Positions 31,713-39,218 of a DNA stretch of 44,879 nt are shown here, one piece after another. Made by a program: the position numbers and the translations under genes. This DNA is from Thermoanaerobaculia bacterium (lineage in GTDB: Bacteria > Acidobacteriota > Thermoanaerobaculia > Gp7-AA8). The notes below the pieces were generated by a model, which saw only the letters and a program-made list of their open reading frames with translations, was not told the origin of the DNA and made no database searches. Location: assembly GCA_017883205.1 (NCBI GenBank), contig JADGNZ010000050.1:1-44879 (forward strand), written 5' to 3'. Positions within the stretch are counted from its first letter, which is position 1. Each line of letters opens with the position of its first letter.

Positions 31713-32690
31713 TCAGCCAGAATCCTGACGCCGCGCTAGAAGACGAATCCGCGCCGCTAGCTCAGCGGGAAGCTCGGCTCGGGACGATACCGCCGCCAGT
31801 GCCGACTCGGCCCATTCGGCGGTGTTTTGTGCGATCCCGTGAAGGCTGCGACGTTCTGCCTGTGAGAGCAGTTGCCCGAAGGCCCAAGGCAAGTCACTAA
31901 TCCCAGTACGCTCTAGGAATTGCACCCTACTTTCAACGCTGCGTAGCATGTCAGGAAGAAACTTGAGGAAGTTGGCGAGTTGGTCCGCGTTGTAAGCTTC
32001 GAGTTCGCTCGCGTGTATCTGTGCCAACGACTCGGACATCCAACGGTAGAACTCTACGACGATGGAATGATGCCGCTCGCATAGGTCGCGCAGATCGATT
32101 TCCTCGCCGCCGGTGGATATGAAGCGTCTAGCATGTGAGTTCCAGCCGTCGAATTTGAGGAGATCGTCCCGACGGAGAATGACACGAGTCGACGTCTCGT
32201 CGTCGCTAGTCGTGCGTCTGATTAGCACGATGCTAGGCAGTTGGTAATGCTGAGCCATTTCGCGCAGGCACTGGACGGTCTGCACGATACCGTTGGTTGC
32301 AAAAACACGCCGAACCTCAGGTTCGTACTCGGGGAACAGCCCACGATCTTTGTAGAGCTTTTTGTAGAGCCGCCGGGAGTGATCGACGAGTGATTTCACC
32401 GCTGCCAAATAGTCGTGCAAGCGGAAAGTCAGTTCCTTCAACATGTCATGCCGCAACCACGCGTCGGTTGTATCTAGGATGTGTCTTGGAGCGGGACTGC
32501 CAAGCACATAGCTGACCATTTCGGTCAGGGCGGCATAGTTCCTATGCACTAACTCAACCGTATGGCCAAAGTACTTCACGCGATGGAGGATCACCGCTGT
32601 TGAATTAGGAGGCATTTGTATACTGTGTTCTGTCGCGATGCGCAAGCGTTTAGGTGCGTGGTCGCTAAGTGTAAGCTTACTGACGCGCAC
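31713..32690 (-). CDS. HEPN-like hypothetical protein
   Basis: This 325-residue, mostly helical protein has no membrane segment. The region RLHDYLAAVKSLVDHSRRLYKKLY followed by CLREMAQHYQLPSIV resembles a widespread family of uncharacterised HEPN-like helical proteins. There, an R-x4-6-H pair can form an RNase site; here it would be R-E-M-A-Q-H. The C-terminal half is helical and Leu-rich. The GTG start at 32690 is weakly supported (GGAAA upstream); an ATG 25 codons later is possible. The gene has visibly lower G+C than its neighbours and stands beside a decayed toxin-antitoxin pair, suggesting horizontal arrival. Function not recognised with confidence. Confidence 0.55.
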   Translation of the reverse strand: MRVSKLTLSDHAPKRLRIATEHSIQMPPNSTAVILHRVKYFGHTVELVHRNYAALTEMVSYVLGSPAPRHILDTTDAWLRHDMLKELTFRLHDYLAAVKSLVDHSRRLYKKLYKDRGLFPEYEPEVRRVFATNGIVQTVQCLREMAQHYQLPSIVLIRRTTSDDETSTRVILRRDDLLKFDGWNSHARRFISTGGEEIDLRDLCERHHSIVVEFYRWMSESLAQIHASELEAYNADQLANFLKFLPDMLRSVESRVQFLERTGISDLPWAFGQLLSQAERRSLHGIAQNTAEWAESALAAVSSRAELPAELAARIRLLARRQDSG

Positions 32691-32788
32691 TTTCCGAAAA
32701 TGGGTCAGTCGATAGTTTGAAAAGTGATAGTCGATGCCTGATCTCTAACAGCGCCTCTGTGTAGTCACTTTCAATTCTGAACGTGACT

Positions 32789-33199
32789 TCATTTCGAAAG
32801 CTCATCCAGCTCGAGCTGAGAGAACGCACTGATCGTGACGTAGTAACCGTCCGGATCGCGGAGCGAGAACTCGCGGGTTCCTGTATTCGGGTTCGTGCTC
32901 GGCTCCTCTTCGAATTGGACAACGAGAGAGCGCGCGCGCTTCAGCGCGCTATCGAAATCGTCGACGCGAAAGAACAATAGGAGGCCGTTGCCAGGCTGCA
33001 CGTGATCGGGGCTCGTCAAGGAGGGATGATCGTGAGCGCCCCACTGATGAAGGCAGAGCAGGACCGTTCCATCCGCGTCGAGGATTTGACCGAAGTATTC
33101 GTGGGCGGGAGCCGTCTCCGGCAGGCCAAGTAGCGACTGGTACCACTTGAAGCTACCAGGCACGTCGCCAACCCCGATGATCGTCCACGTGCGCCTCAT
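32789..33199 (-). CDS. VOC-family (glyoxalase/bleomycin-resistance-like) protein
   Basis: This 136-residue single-domain VOC protein has one beta-alpha-beta-beta-beta module starting TWTIIGVGDVPGSFKWYQSLLGLP and a second ending F-S-L-R-D-P-D-G-Y-Y-V-T-I-S. Members bind a metal and act as glyoxalases, dioxygenases or drug-binding resistance proteins; the ligand here is not known. ATG 33197-33199 has a strong AGGAGG 6 bases upstream. It is alone on its strand, upstream of the HEPN-like gene by about 100 bases. Just upstream is a GTTACGC box with a CTGAAGC segment resembling the end of an attC site. Confidence 0.85.
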   Translation of the reverse strand: MRRTWTIIGVGDVPGSFKWYQSLLGLPETAPAHEYFGQILDADGTVLLCLHQWGAHDHPSLTSPDHVQPGNGLLLFFRVDDFDSALKRARSLVVQFEEEPSTNPNTGTREFSLRDPDGYYVTISAFSQLELDELSK

Positions 33200-33485
33200 A
33201 ACGGTCCTCCTGCGGCGTAACGGGCTTGCGCTTCAGCGGCGTGGCCGCGACGCGGGATGCTAGCGCACTTCCTACGCGGCTGCGCAAGGGCCACGCTGGG
33301 CAGCACGCGCCTGTGAACCTCGCCGAAACCCCAGATCGATCGTTCCGTGCTTTCCTCCGTTGACCGAATCAAGCTTATCGATCGCGAGATCGTCAACTCC
33401 TTCCGCGCGCCGCCGGCGATTCTCCTCTCGCAACCGGACGACTCACCATGCGCGCCGACGGATTCACCGCCTGTGCTGGCGGTTC
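33200..33485. other. Non-coding stretch before the 21-bp array, with an attC-like half-site
   Basis: 286 bases separate the VOC gene from the repeat array. Near 33211-33240 the minus strand reads CTGAAGCGCAAGCCCGTTACGC, whose CTGAAGC is the exact complement of GCTTCAG in the attC-like half at 30990. GTG 33347 opens a frame whose first 30 residues (SSVDRIKLIDREIVNSFRAP) look protein-like, but it runs into the array and ends there, so I do not call it a gene. Confidence 0.4.
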
Positions 33486-34040
33486 GCCGTGTGCACCGAC
33501 TAACGGGCCGTGTGCACCGAATCGCCGATCGTGCGCACACACATGCCGATCGTGTGCACACACTTGCCCATCGTGCGCACACACATGCTCATCGTGCGCT
33601 CACACATGCCCATCGTGCGCACCGATCTGCCCATCGTGTGCACACACTTGCCCATCGTGTGCGCTGACATGCCGACCGTGTGCACCGACTTGCCCATCGT
33701 GCGCACCCGCTTGCCGACCGTGCGCGCCAGCCAGCTCAGCCGGTACGCCGACTGGTTGGCGTGTTGCACCGTCGGTTCACACGGTCCGCTAGTCGGTGCG
33801 CAGGATGGGCATGTGTGTGCGCACGATGGGCATGTCAGCGCACACGATGGGCATGTCGGTGCGCACGGTGGGCATGTCGGTGCGCACGGTGGGCATGTCG
33901 GTGCACACGATGGGCATGTCAGCGCACACGATCAGCATGTCGGTGCACATGATGGGCATGCCAGCGCACACGATCAGCTAGTCGGTGTACACGATCAGCT
34001 AGTCAGCGTACCCCGCCTGGCAGTCAGTGTTCCGGGTCGC
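33486..34040. repeat. Inverted array: 12 + 12 tandem 21-bp units around a 51-bp centre
   Basis: Twelve units of exactly 21 bases run from 33486 to 33737 (consensus ATCGTGCGCAC then CGACATGCCC or a close variant). Twelve more run from 33789 to 34040 in the opposite orientation (CATGTCGGTGCGCAC then GATGGG). The centre, 33738-33788, holds degenerate unit-like sequence and a CGCC/GGCG hairpin. Most units contain TGCGCA or TGTGCACA, self-complementary cores, so cores recur every two helical turns on one face of the DNA. Because 21 is a multiple of 3 and units lack stops, long frames are open on both strands, but I see no sign that any is a gene. It lies between the VOC gene and the diguanylate cyclase gene. 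Confidence 0.95.
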
Positions 34041-34133
34041 CCAACTAGGTTCTTACGGACGCCTTCGTCGAGCCGCTGTGAGAATCGCCGCGCGCGCCGA
34101 GGGATCGGTGGGTGTCAACGCGTTCATCAAGGC

Positions 34134-34188
34134 TTCACCTCAGAGGCGCAGAGAACACAGAGAAAAACCTCTGTGTCCTCTGTGGTTA
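34134..34188. repeat. Imperfect inverted repeat after the 21-bp array
   Basis: TTCACCTCAGAGGCGCAGAG and onwards is imperfectly complementary to CCTCTGTGTCCTCTGTGGTTAA, with a loop of A residues. This CACAGAGG-type palindrome is unlike the 21-bp units and lies 16 bases beyond the end of the diguanylate cyclase gene, where it might act as a transcript-end hairpin. Confidence 0.65.
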
Positions 34189-34204
34189 AAGACTTCTTCG
34201 CAAC

Positions 34205-35395
34205 CTACGAGGAAACGCGCATTGCGGTGGAAGTGCCAACCACCACTCGATTCCGCCCCGCTTTCTTCGCCGCGTAAAGCCGCTCATCGGCAACGCGGAA
34301 GAGCACATCGACGCTGTTGCCGTCGTCAGGGAAGATCGATGCCCCGATGCTGACCGTCACGGCGGCGCCATCCTTTGGCGCGGGCATCGACTCGATCCCT
34401 TCGCGGACTCGTTCGGCGATCGCTGCCAGCGACGCGGAGTCGATCTGCGGAACGATTACCGCGAACTCCTCGCCGCCGTAGCGCGCCGGAAAATCGACCG
34501 AGCGCACCGTCTCGCGAATCACACGCCCCACGCGCTGCAATGCATCGTTCCCGGCGAGGTGGCCGTAGGTGTCGTTGTATTTCTTGAAGCGGTCGAGATC
34601 GAGGATGAGGATGCCGACGTGTTCCGGGTAGCGGCTTGCACGCTCGATCTCGATGTCGATGCGCTCGCGAAAGGCGCGGAAGTTCGGCAAGTTCGTCAGC
34701 TCGTCGGTCCGGGCATGCGCCTTCAACTCATCCGCCATGTGATTGACCGCCGCGGCCAGGTTGGCGATCTCGAAATCGCCCTCCACCTGCGCGCGTGCGC
34801 CGAGGTCGCCGGCGGCGATGCGGTCGGCAGCGTGGGAGAGGTCTTCGAGCGGACGCACGACCTTGCGCAGCGTCACCTGCACCGCCGCGAAGCTGCAGAT
34901 GACGACGATCCACGCTACGGCCAGGCCAGCGGTCATCAACTCGCGCGATTCACGCTCGAGCATCGGCAGTTGCCGCGCGATCTCGCGCTTTCGCTCGTCG
35001 ATCATCCTCTGCGCCTCGGCCACAACGCGCAGCGACTCGGTGTCGATCTCATCGGACTGGGAAGTGCTGTCGCCGATCGCGCTACGAAATGTCTCCATCC
35101 TGCGCCGCAGTGCCGCTGTGTCGATCGTCGACAACGAATCCGACTCCAGCAGTTGCGCGACGATGCGGTAGCGCGAGGCGTCGCCGGCGACTGCGTGCGC
35201 GCGATACGCGTTCTGCGCGCGGATCAGCTCCTCGAGCGTAGCAATCGCCCGCGTCTCGACGCCGACGAGCCGGCTCCAGCGGTCCTGCGCCACCTGCGCG
35301 CGCCAGCTCAGACCGAACGTGATTCCGAAAAGCACGAGCGCAAATGCTGCCGTCAGAAGCCACACGCGCGAGCGAAGCCGGGTGCGCCGAACCAT
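34205..35395 (-). CDS. Membrane diguanylate cyclase (HAMP-GGDEF)
   Basis: This 396-residue protein has a membrane helix at 11-31, a periplasmic helical sensor region (about 32-154), a second membrane helix (about 155-176), a HAMP linker (177-229) and a GGDEF domain starting DELTNLPNFRAF. The active site is GGEEF (307-311), and an inhibitory RxxD site (Arg298-Asp301) stands exactly five residues before it, so it should make cyclic di-GMP from two GTP with product feedback. The ATG at 35393-35395 lies 2 bases after the glucoamylase stop, with a GGAAAAAA site inside that gene, so the two are co-transcribed. The signal it senses is unknown. Confidence 0.92.
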   Translation of the reverse strand: MVRRTRLRSRVWLLTAAFALVLFGITFGLSWRAQVAQDRWSRLVGVETRAIATLEELIRAQNAYRAHAVAGDASRYRIVAQLLESDSLSTIDTAALRRRMETFRSAIGDSTSQSDEIDTESLRVVAEAQRMIDERKREIARQLPMLERESRELMTAGLAVAWIVVICSFAAVQVTLRKVVRPLEDLSHAADRIAAGDLGARAQVEGDFEIANLAAAVNHMADELKAHARTDELTNLPNFRAFRERIDIEIERASRYPEHVGILILDLDRFKKYNDTYGHLAGNDALQRVGRVIRETVRSVDFPARYGGEEFAVIVPQIDSASLAAIAERVREGIESMPAPKDGAAVTVSIGASIFPDDGNSVDVLFRVADERLYAAKKAGRNRVVVGTSTAMRVSS

Positions 35396-35397
35396 CG

Positions 35398-37371
35398 TCA
35401 GCTTTTTTCCGCCAGTTCGATGGCGCGCCGTGCAACGACGTGCGTGGCCAGCACAAACGCGGCGTGACTCCAGGTCAGTGGCGCGACGGAGAGTGGCGCG
35501 CCGGTGTAGGGATCGAGCTGTTCCGCGAGCACCCCGCTCGGTAGCGCGCGATCGCACGCCCACAGCAGAATGTCGATCGCCTTCTGCAGCTCGGCTGTCG
35601 TTTGCGCCTGCATCGCATACCAGTGCGCGACTGAGAGCGTGCAGACGATCCACGGATTGCCGGCAACGTTCTGCACATCCTTCGACACCTGAAAGTAGTA
35701 ATCGTTCTCGTAGCGCGCCACGCCGCCGACGTCGGTCTTGATCGTCAGCCGCGCGATCATCGCCTCCATCGTGGCCACGATCTTCGGATCGCCAGGGTCG
35801 AACATCCCGAAGAGCCAGAGCCCGGCCATCGAGGCGTCGAGCGTCGGGTCGGTCGTGATCTCCCCTTCGCGGGACACATTCACGGATCGCGCAAAGCAGC
35901 CAGTCGTCTCGTCAAAGAGGAAGCGCGACGTCGCTTCACGGATCTCTGAGGCCGCGCGCCGGTACTTCTCCGCCTGCGCAGTCTCGCCGAAGGCGTCGGT
36001 GAATCGCGCCGCAGCGTACAGACCCGCCCAGACCGAGCCGATCGTGTACGCAGCAATCCCGCGGCGCTCCTCCCATAAATCCCACGACGGCGCGGGCAAA
36101 CGTGTGTGCGGCTCACGGTAGCGCGCCAGAAAATCGGCCATCTGCTTGATGATCGGCTTGTAGAGCGGCTTCACGAACTCGACGTCGTGAAACTTCTCGA
36201 AATGCGTCCAGAGCGCGACGACGACCAGCGCGGTCTCGTCTTCCTGAATCGGCAGTTGCCGCTTGCCGTCCGCGAGCCATGGATGCCAGGACGATCCCAC
36301 CGATCCATCCGGGTTGTACTTGTGCAGCAGAAATCCCTCGGGCGTGATGAGCCGGCAACAGAAATCGAAAAAACGTCGCGTGATCTCCGCGTAACCGGCC
36401 TGCAGCAGTGCCATGGCCACGATCGCGCCGTCGCGCGGCCACATATAGGTGTACGTGTCCTTGCCGAACTGCACGATGTCGGAGTCGGTCGCGGCGATGA
36501 CGGCACCGCTGTGATCGACCTGCGTGCGGATGATCAGCAACGATCGTCGATACAGCCGCTGCACCGCCTCGGGTAATCGGCTGACATCGACGTCGTTCTT
36601 GACCCACAACTTCCAATAGTCGCGCGTGCGATCGAGCAGCGACGCCGCGCCGCGCTCGCGAACGAAGGTGTCGAGCGCAACGACCTCCTTGTAGGACTGC
36701 CCGAAAACCCACCAGACGTAAGCTGTCGACACCGCGCCCGGCAGTAGCGCAATCTCGATCATCCCGGTGCAATCGACCGATCCCTGAGCGATTGCTTTGT
36801 TTGGTTCGAACACGCCATCCTCGGCGTCGCGCCACGTTCCCTGATAGCCCTCCCGCTCCTTCGTGCCGATGGCGAAGGCCTTGAAGCCGAATTGATCGTC
36901 GCTCACCGCATTGATCAAAACGTAGCGCTGCGCCTTGTACGCGACGAAGCCGTCGAACTCCGGGTCGAAGAAGATCGTGTCGCCGATGGCGTTTCCGCTG
37001 AGATGCGGATCGAAGTGACTGAAGAGGCGCACGGTCCGCTTCGTGTCGGCCAGATTGCGGAGCTCGACGCGCCGGATGAAGACATCGCGATCGAAATCGA
37101 CCGCGTCGTTGATCGTCATATCGAGCTGCAGCGAATCGGAATGCGCGTCCATCCGCGTGACGAGCGTGTCGCCGTCGTAGTCGAGCCGCTTCACCCACGC
37201 CGGATCGCCGATCCAGGCAAACTTCCCATCGCACCAAATGCCAAAGAAGCTAACATCCCCGTTGGTCTGGTTGTCCTGCCCGACATGCGGGTAGTAAACG
37301 TCGCGGATGTTGTACTCATGATCGAAGTTGACCATGAGGCTGCCGTTGCCGATAGGAAGATCGCGCGCCAC
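35398..37371 (-). CDS. GH15-family glucoamylase-like glycoside hydrolase
   Basis: This 657-residue protein starts ARDLPIGNGSLMVNFDHEYNIRDVYYPHVGQ, the standard beginning of bacterial GH15 proteins: an N-terminal beta-sandwich (about 1-270), then an (alpha/alpha)6 barrel. The barrel shows YTYMWPRDG (near 320), WDLWEERRG with the likely general acid Glu near 431, and AEQLDPYTGAPLSVAPLTWSHA near 615 with the general base Glu. Family members hydrolyse alpha-1,4/1,6-glucans, or trehalose or dextrans, by inversion. There is no signal peptide, so it probably works on intracellular glycogen or trehalose. Start is GTG 37369-37371 by family homology. It is the first gene of an operon with the diguanylate cyclase. 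Confidence 0.88.
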   Translation of the reverse strand: MARDLPIGNGSLMVNFDHEYNIRDVYYPHVGQDNQTNGDVSFFGIWCDGKFAWIGDPAWVKRLDYDGDTLVTRMDAHSDSLQLDMTINDAVDFDRDVFIRRVELRNLADTKRTVRLFSHFDPHLSGNAIGDTIFFDPEFDGFVAYKAQRYVLINAVSDDQFGFKAFAIGTKEREGYQGTWRDAEDGVFEPNKAIAQGSVDCTGMIEIALLPGAVSTAYVWWVFGQSYKEVVALDTFVRERGAASLLDRTRDYWKLWVKNDVDVSRLPEAVQRLYRRSLLIIRTQVDHSGAVIAATDSDIVQFGKDTYTYMWPRDGAIVAMALLQAGYAEITRRFFDFCCRLITPEGFLLHKYNPDGSVGSSWHPWLADGKRQLPIQEDETALVVVALWTHFEKFHDVEFVKPLYKPIIKQMADFLARYREPHTRLPAPSWDLWEERRGIAAYTIGSVWAGLYAAARFTDAFGETAQAEKYRRAASEIREATSRFLFDETTGCFARSVNVSREGEITTDPTLDASMAGLWLFGMFDPGDPKIVATMEAMIARLTIKTDVGGVARYENDYYFQVSKDVQNVAGNPWIVCTLSVAHWYAMQAQTTAELQKAIDILLWACDRALPSGVLAEQLDPYTGAPLSVAPLTWSHAAFVLATHVVARRAIELAEKS

Positions 37372-37463
37372 CTTGGCAGGATAACCGGGTTTGCCCGAAC
37401 ACCCAATCCAGCACCATCGTGACCAGGCTCGGTGTCAACGCCCACTCATCAACAATTGGCCGG

Positions 37464-38318
37464 TCAAACGTCGGATTTCACTGGCGACTCCAAGCTACGC
37501 CAGTAGGCCCGAAGCAAGGCGCGTGTCGCCTCCTCGAATTGCATGACTTTAATAAGTATGATCGTCACAAAGATACCGACCAACGCGCAGAATACATCCA
37601 TAGCAATCGCACGGAACTTTCGATCCCCGCTCAGCTTATTCCAAATCGGAACATGATCAATATTGAAGGCCGACCCAATGAAATGCCACGAGGCCACATC
37701 AAGCGCGATGATCAGTAGTATCGCGGCTGCCGGAAGAAACAAAAGCCAAACTGCAGAGCGCCGAAAGAATGTGTAAAATGCCGAGGTGTGGGGAGCACCT
37801 TCTGACACAGCAAGCTTTGCCGGAAGGCGATCATATGGAGCATCGGTTTGAGTGACTCGTACAAACAACAGCCGCGACAATATTCCGACGAATATCTCGC
37901 GCCGAAGCTGGGGGTCACTCTCAAGTGTGTCCGTGAGTAGCCACGCAACGATGTGATTCTCGAGGCGGACACCGATTAGGAACCAGATCGCGATCATGGC
38001 CAAGCCAAGCGAGCCCCATACGGCAAGGTCGTCAGATCCGATCTGAATCCCCAAGGGTCCGACCGTCAACCATCGGGAGCTAATCCATTTGTCGATTTGG
38101 GCCGTATGGACGGCTGCTAGTGCCGTCAGCGTTTGACCATTCCTCACAGGCCAGACGTTCTCGTAGGCAGGAAAGTCACACCAAGACAGATAGGAGTTCC
38201 ATGCCGTTACCATCACTGCCAACGCTGCCGTTGTAAGGACTATGAAGGCCAAGCGTGTTCGGCTTGCCGCATCGCGCAGTGACTCCATCCTAAGCTTGAG
38301 ATATTCAGGTTCATTCAT
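37464..38318 (-). CDS. Hypothetical four-helix membrane protein
   Basis: This 284-residue protein has four clear membrane helices, near residues 23-43 (AFIVLTTAALAVMVTAW), 105-120, 190-208 and 240-258, and a loop of about 60 residues after the first helix. I do not recognise the family. ATG 38316-38318 has GGAG 6 bases upstream and is preferred over the ATG four codons earlier, whose first bases form that site. The gene is visibly richer in A+T than those around it, stands alone on the minus strand, and may be acquired DNA. No repeats or integration boxes are seen next to it. Confidence 0.65.
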   Translation of the reverse strand: MNEPEYLKLRMESLRDAASRTRLAFIVLTTAALAVMVTAWNSYLSWCDFPAYENVWPVRNGQTLTALAAVHTAQIDKWISSRWLTVGPLGIQIGSDDLAVWGSLGLAMIAIWFLIGVRLENHIVAWLLTDTLESDPQLRREIFVGILSRLLFVRVTQTDAPYDRLPAKLAVSEGAPHTSAFYTFFRRSAVWLLFLPAAAILLIIALDVASWHFIGSAFNIDHVPIWNKLSGDRKFRAIAMDVFCALVGIFVTIILIKVMQFEEATRALLRAYWRSLESPVKSDV

Positions 38319-38437
38319 GCCGATCTCCATCCGTTAAATAGCTCTTGCTCGAATAACCATCCCATACCTAGGAGTGTCCACGGACGGACAATCCCTACCC
38401 GTCTCATCTCCTTTCGCATCATGTCAGGTGCGATCCG

Positions 38438-39205
38438 TTAACTCTTCTGGCACGTAGCGCACCAGTACGTTCCCCGCGCATCCGCGCCCTGCTTTCGATA
38501 GCGGATCGGCGCGCGGCATTTGCGGCAGGGATCGCCGCCGCGGCTGTAGACGGCGAATTCGCCTCGCCCTTCGGCGCTGCGGCGGAGGAGCTTCAGCGCG
38601 GAGGTGATGATCCGATCGAGTTGGGTATCGTCGAGCGCGGACACGTGCGTGAAGGGATCGATGCCAGCGTCGAACAACGTCTCCGACTTCCAGATGTTGC
38701 CGATGCCGGCGACGACGCGCTGGTTGAGGAGGACGTTCGCAATCTCTTCGTCCGGATGCGCGCGGATGCGGCGCAACGCCTCGGCGTGATCGAACGTCGC
38801 ACCGAGGAGGTCGGGGCCGATGCGGCGGAGGTTCTCGTCGCGCGCCAGGCTGCGGCTGGTGTGAAACTCGGCCACCGGGACCGTGAAGGCGACGGCGACA
38901 AATTCGTCCGTTGTGATCACGATGCGCATGTCGCGATGCGGACGCTGCCAGCGCTCGCCAGGGCGGTAGATGTGCCAGCTTCCGTTCATCTTCATGTGCG
39001 TGTGAAGGTGAAGATCGCCGGAGAACACGATGATGAGGTTCTTGCCCGCGGAGATCACGCGCTCGATTGTGCGGCCCTTCAGCGGCGCGTCTTCATCGAT
39101 GCGCGCGAGTTTGGGAAGCACCGTCTCGAACGATGTGACCGTCTTGCCTGCCAGCGCGCGATGCAGCGCCTTGGCCGCGCGGAAAATGCTGTCGCCTTCA
39201 GGCAT
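38438..39205 (-). CDS. nei: Fpg/Nei-family DNA glycosylase (endonuclease VIII-like)
   Basis: This 255-residue base-excision-repair enzyme removes oxidised bases and nicks the strand through its N-terminal proline. PEGDSIFRAAKALHRALAGK gives catalytic Pro2 and Glu3 after Met removal. The helix-two-turn-helix region follows (NVLLNQRVVAGIGNIWKSETLF), and the C-terminal zinc finger is C-R-K-C...C-A-T-C-Q. The D after PEG and the WHIYRPGERW segment point to the Nei2-like branch rather than Fpg. It lies 13 bases downstream of the lhr stop on the same strand, so both may be co-transcribed as repair genes. Confidence 0.92.
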   Translation of the reverse strand: MPEGDSIFRAAKALHRALAGKTVTSFETVLPKLARIDEDAPLKGRTIERVISAGKNLIIVFSGDLHLHTHMKMNGSWHIYRPGERWQRPHRDMRIVITTDEFVAVAFTVPVAEFHTSRSLARDENLRRIGPDLLGATFDHAEALRRIRAHPDEEIANVLLNQRVVAGIGNIWKSETLFDAGIDPFTHVSALDDTQLDRIITSALKLLRRSAEGRGEFAVYSRGGDPCRKCRAPIRYRKQGADARGTYWCATCQKS

Positions 39206-39218
39206 GGCTCTTCATCGC

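Noticed and set aside
33347-33667. Small gene from GTG 33347
   Set aside because: Its first 30 residues look protein-like, but the rest is repeat array, and no ribosome site or homologous domain is seen.
33486-33737. CRISPR-like array
   Set aside because: Units are contiguous and degenerate with no unique spacers, and there are no cas genes.
33486-34040. Open frames on both strands encoding heptapeptide or Cys-rich repeats (such as SCAHTCP or MPIVRTH)
   Set aside because: The 21-base unit is a multiple of three without stops, so open frames arise by structure. All forward frames are open, codon bias is absent and the inversion would change the peptide halfway.
38438-39205. Formamidopyrimidine glycosylase MutM
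   Set aside because: PEGD start and inner motifs fit Nei2-like proteins more than MutM (PELPE start).
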